From the NCBI RefSeq assembly GCF_003203515.1, contig NZ_BGNG01000006.1:186001-250000 (forward strand): a DNA stretch of 64,000 bases. The letters run 5' to 3'. Under the pieces are notes generated by a model. The model ran no database searches and was not told the origin of the DNA. It saw only the letters and a list, made by a program, of their open reading frames with translations. A program made the position numbers and the translations under genes. This stretch comes from Glaciecola sp. KUL10. GTDB taxonomy: Bacteria; Pseudomonadota; Gammaproteobacteria; Enterobacterales; Alteromonadaceae. Shown piece by piece: positions 61,743 to 64,000 of the stretch (positions within the stretch are counted from its first letter, which is position 1; every line of letters begins with the position of its first letter).

Positions 61743-64000
61743 TTACGAGCGCGCTTTTCTTCTTAACCAAACAACAGGGGCTAAGAGCAAGGCAATCCAT
61801 CCCATGCTACCACTGCCTTTATTATTGATTTGAACCGTTACTGTCTCTGAAACTGTACTGTTGCCATCACTCGCGGTGACAACAAAGCTCATTGTAGTAT
61901 CTGAACCAACGTCTGGTGCTGTTACTGCAATTGCATTGGTCATCTCACCGTTGATCGTGATAGTAACTGCGTCACCGTCAGGGTCAGTTGCCGTAGCGCT
62001 TACTGCGAAGTCTTGCTTCTCATCAACACTCAGTGGAGCGACTACGTTCAATACAGGCGCGTCTTGTACTCCTTCTACATAGATATCAACACTTGCTGTT
62101 ACAACAACCGCTTCGGCTGTATCATCTGCGCTGACCTCATTCAGAGTATAAGTAAAGCTATCCATGCCAAAGTAATCGGCATTAGGTGTATAAGTAACAG
62201 TACCATCGTCGTTGACTGCCGCTGAACCGTTCGCCGGCGCATCACCAATCATTAGCGTACTCATATCTAAGTCTGCAACTTCAATACTGACTGGATCAAA
62301 CGATCTGAACGTACCAGAGAAAGTTTCCATAGTGAAAGTATTCAATACAGTCGTTTCATCATCATTCGCCAATACGTTGATGTTAACAGAAGTATCTTCG
62401 GTTACAGTCGCGCTATCATCCATGAAGTCTCTTGGCGAACCTAGCGACCCTGCATAAGAAATTTCAAGAGAATCACCTGCGCTTGCAGTTAGTAGGAACT
62501 CGTTTCCTGCAGTAGGAAGTGCACCAATAACCTCTCCAGGTGTCACAGCTGCAACAGTAATACCCACTCCACCTGTTGAATCTTCCGCGCCCACAACAAC
62601 CCCAGGCACTTGAGCTAAATCCGGTGCAGTTGTTGAACCGTAAACCATCGAAATTTTACCAGTTTCGTACTCTAACCATATTTGCATGCTGATATTTGAA
62701 CCAGGCATGTTATACATCTCAGCATTGGCCCATTCGATAACAAAATGTCCAGTATTTAGACTTGCAACATAGATATCCCCAGCACCAGAGTCTGAGTCAC
62801 TGGTTCCATTTAGGTCTAAGTCTGTCCAATATGGAGCGACAACATTGTTTGGCTCAGCTAAGCTAGGCATTATCTGTGGGAAAGGAGTCGAGACTCCGCC
62901 AGAAGACGTACCCAAGCTAATAAAACCATTCGAAGAAACGACAACAGAGCTGTATTCTTGACCCAAATATGAAATCGATTGAGGTAGACTGTAAGTAAGC
63001 GTCGTATCATCACATACTGCTGAACAAACTTCTGGCGCAACGCCAATTGCTGCCATTGGTGTATACGCTGGCAGCCCAAAACCTGTCAACAAATCACCTA
63101 TTGATGTATCAGGCGTAACTTGCATTGAAGCTGTATTTAAAGCCCCTTGCCATTCTAGTGTACGAGAACCAGCATCCCAAGTTACGGGTTCTTGAGAACC
63201 GTTTTTGGTGGCCGATAATGTTGATAGCGTTAGGTTATATTTTTCGTCAACTTGACCTTTGACGCTTATTAACCCCGTAATCGCTTGGTTGCTAGCAATC
63301 ATTTCAGTAACCACTTGCTCACCTGGTGCGGCTGAGCTTGCGCTACTTGAAGCTGACATTAGCGTTGCATTGTCTGAAGAAACCGGATACACAGCAACTG
63401 GCACGTAATAGTCAGTTGTTTCTGCATCATCATCAGCCCAGTTGATCCCGCCTAGCGCCCATTGTCCAGCGCTCGCGCTTGCAACGTCTAAGTGAAGCGT
63501 AATTTCAGCAGAAGCGCCCGCAGGTAAAGTAGCATTGCTTGGTGTTAGCGTTGCATCAATAGCACTATCGCTGAACATCATTGAAGGCGTTACACTGACA
63601 GCGTCGTCGCTTGTATTTGTCACTGTGATTGACAACGTACACTCAAGGTAACAGTTTCCATCCACCATGCTCAAGTCGCTGTATGTTAACTCAGCAGTTG
63701 AAGCGCGTGCTAGGTCTAAACGGCCCGCGCCTACGTCAAACTCATCTGTCGGAGTTAACGCGTCATCTTTTAATAAACCATCTCTTATAGATGAAGTGAC
63801 TAAGGCACTCTTAATCTGCATCGCAGACCATTCAGGCTTCATTTGCTTAAGAATAGCTGCGGCACCGGCAACGTGGGGAGATGCCATTGACGTCCCATTT
63901 TTGAATGAGAAGTTTTCGCCAACATGGTTCGGTGCTTCAGGTGATTCACCTGAGAAGATACGAACACCTGGAGCGGCTATATTTGGTTTCAAGAATGAAG
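61743..64000 (-). CDS. Secreted S8 subtilisin-family protease, C-terminal part (5' end outside window)
   Basis: The frame stays open to the window edge, so at least 751 residues are seen and the N terminus is missing. It opens with KPNIAAPG and contains the catalytic Ser in NGTSMASPHVAGAAAIL, about 30 residues in. The Asp and His of the triad lie outside the window. After the catalytic domain come beta-sandwich segments, a nidogen-like beta-rich region, a tandem-95/cadherin-like repeat (NDDGTVTYTPNADYFGMDSF) and a further Ig-like repeat (ATATDPDGDAVTITING). The C terminus GSGSMGWIALLLAP plus an Arg/Lys tail is a GlyGly-CTERM-like sorting signal, implying type II secretion and cell-surface handling. 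Confidence 0.92.
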   Translation of the reverse strand, partial: SFLKPNIAAPGVRIFSGESPEAPNHVGENFSFKNGTSMASPHVAGAAAILKQMKPEWSAMQIKSALVTSSIRDGLLKDDALTPTDEFDVGAGRLDLARASTAELTYSDLSMVDGNCYLECTLSITVTNTSDDAVSVTPSMMFSDSAIDATLTPSNATLPAGASAEITLHLDVASASAGQWALGGINWADDDAETTDYYVPVAVYPVSSDNATLMSASSSASSAAPGEQVVTEMIASNQAITGLISVKGQVDEKYNLTLSTLSATKNGSQEPVTWDAGSRTLEWQGALNTASMQVTPDTSIGDLLTGFGLPAYTPMAAIGVAPEVCSAVCDDTTLTYSLPQSISYLGQEYSSVVVSSNGFISLGTSSGGVSTPFPQIMPSLAEPNNVVAPYWTDLDLNGTSDSDSGAGDIYVASLNTGHFVIEWANAEMYNMPGSNISMQIWLEYETGKISMVYGSTTAPDLAQVPGVVVGAEDSTGGVGITVAAVTPGEVIGALPTAGNEFLLTASAGDSLEISYAGSLGSPRDFMDDSATVTEDTSVNINVLANDDETTVLNTFTMETFSGTFRSFDPVSIEVADLDMSTLMIGDAPANGSAAVNDDGTVTYTPNADYFGMDSFTYTLNEVSADDTAEAVVVTASVDIYVEGVQDAPVLNVVAPLSVDEKQDFAVSATATDPDGDAVTITINGEMTNAIAVTAPDVGSDTTMSFVVTASDGNSTVSETVTVQINNKGSGSMGWIALLLAPVVWLRRKARS

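Overview
The window reads as chromosome of a marine gammaproteobacterium of the order Alteromonadales (Alteromonadaceae/Glaciecola-like). This is an inference from moderate A+T content, gammaproteobacterial gene orders (orn–tRNA-Gly, maoP–ilvIH, fadBA, rplU-rpmA-obgE, ftsB-ispD-ispF-truD-pcm-nlpD-rpoS, divergent ygiM/ygiF), a PepQ whose metal ligands sit almost where those of Alteromonas prolidase/OPAA do, and GlyGly-CTERM-like sorting tails. Most of the window is core genome. I see no prophage, insertion sequence, CRISPR array or rRNA.

Layout. 1-465: end of orn, then a tRNA-Gly with its own promoter. 0.6-4.7 kb: a sucrose island with a LacI-type regulator, an amylosucrase and a ROK fructokinase; amylosucrase and fructokinase diverge around palindromic operator candidates. 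4.7-5.3 kb: a DUF4442 hotdog thioesterase gene preceded by a strong FadR-type box. 5.5-8.9 kb: maoP, ilvIH and a cold-shock gene with a long leader. 9.1-11.6 kb: an overlapping pair, a TPR/degenerate-GGDEF membrane protein and a PhyH-type dioxygenase. 11.8-15.2 kb: fadBA. 15.4-21.4 kb: slt, pepQ, a serine-hydrolase lipoprotein and a LysR regulator. 21.6-26.1 kb: an RND efflux pair diverging from the LysR gene. 26.2-28.3 kb: a diguanylate cyclase and ispB. 28.5-31.2 kb: rplU, rpmA, obgE, folA. 31.2-39.4 kb: a minus-strand block with rpoS, nlpD, yqaA-like, pcm, truD, ispF, ispD, ftsB and a large membrane-anchored protein. 39.6-43.4 kb: putA. 43.7-46.6 kb: a disrupted sensor kinase and its response regulator. 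46.6-49.2 kb: ygiM/ygiF and a small basic protein. 49.4-51.2 kb: YceI–cytochrome b561–YceI. 51.2-53.2 kb: a GGDEF-EAL protein. 53.7-56.1 kb: ahpC and ahpF separated by a perfect hairpin. 56.1-64 kb: a lipoprotein, a decayed M36 metalloprotease, a malic enzyme and the C-terminal part of an S8 protease running off the window.

Main points for a second look: (1) a TPR sensor histidine kinase with an in-frame TAG and a 16-bp exact tandem duplication that shifts the frame, next to an intact response regulator; (2) an M36 protease gene with two single-base frameshifts in A-runs and an apparent internal deletion; (3) a FadR-like operator before an uncharacterised hotdog thioesterase; (4) a degenerate-GGDEF membrane protein translationally overlapped with a PhyH dioxygenase; (5) a 13-bp perfect hairpin between ahpC and ahpF; (6) absence of surE from its usual place. 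No CRISPR-like or phage-defence system is visible, and I do not claim a wholly new system. The least described units are the degenerate-GGDEF/PhyH pair and the FadR-linked thioesterase.
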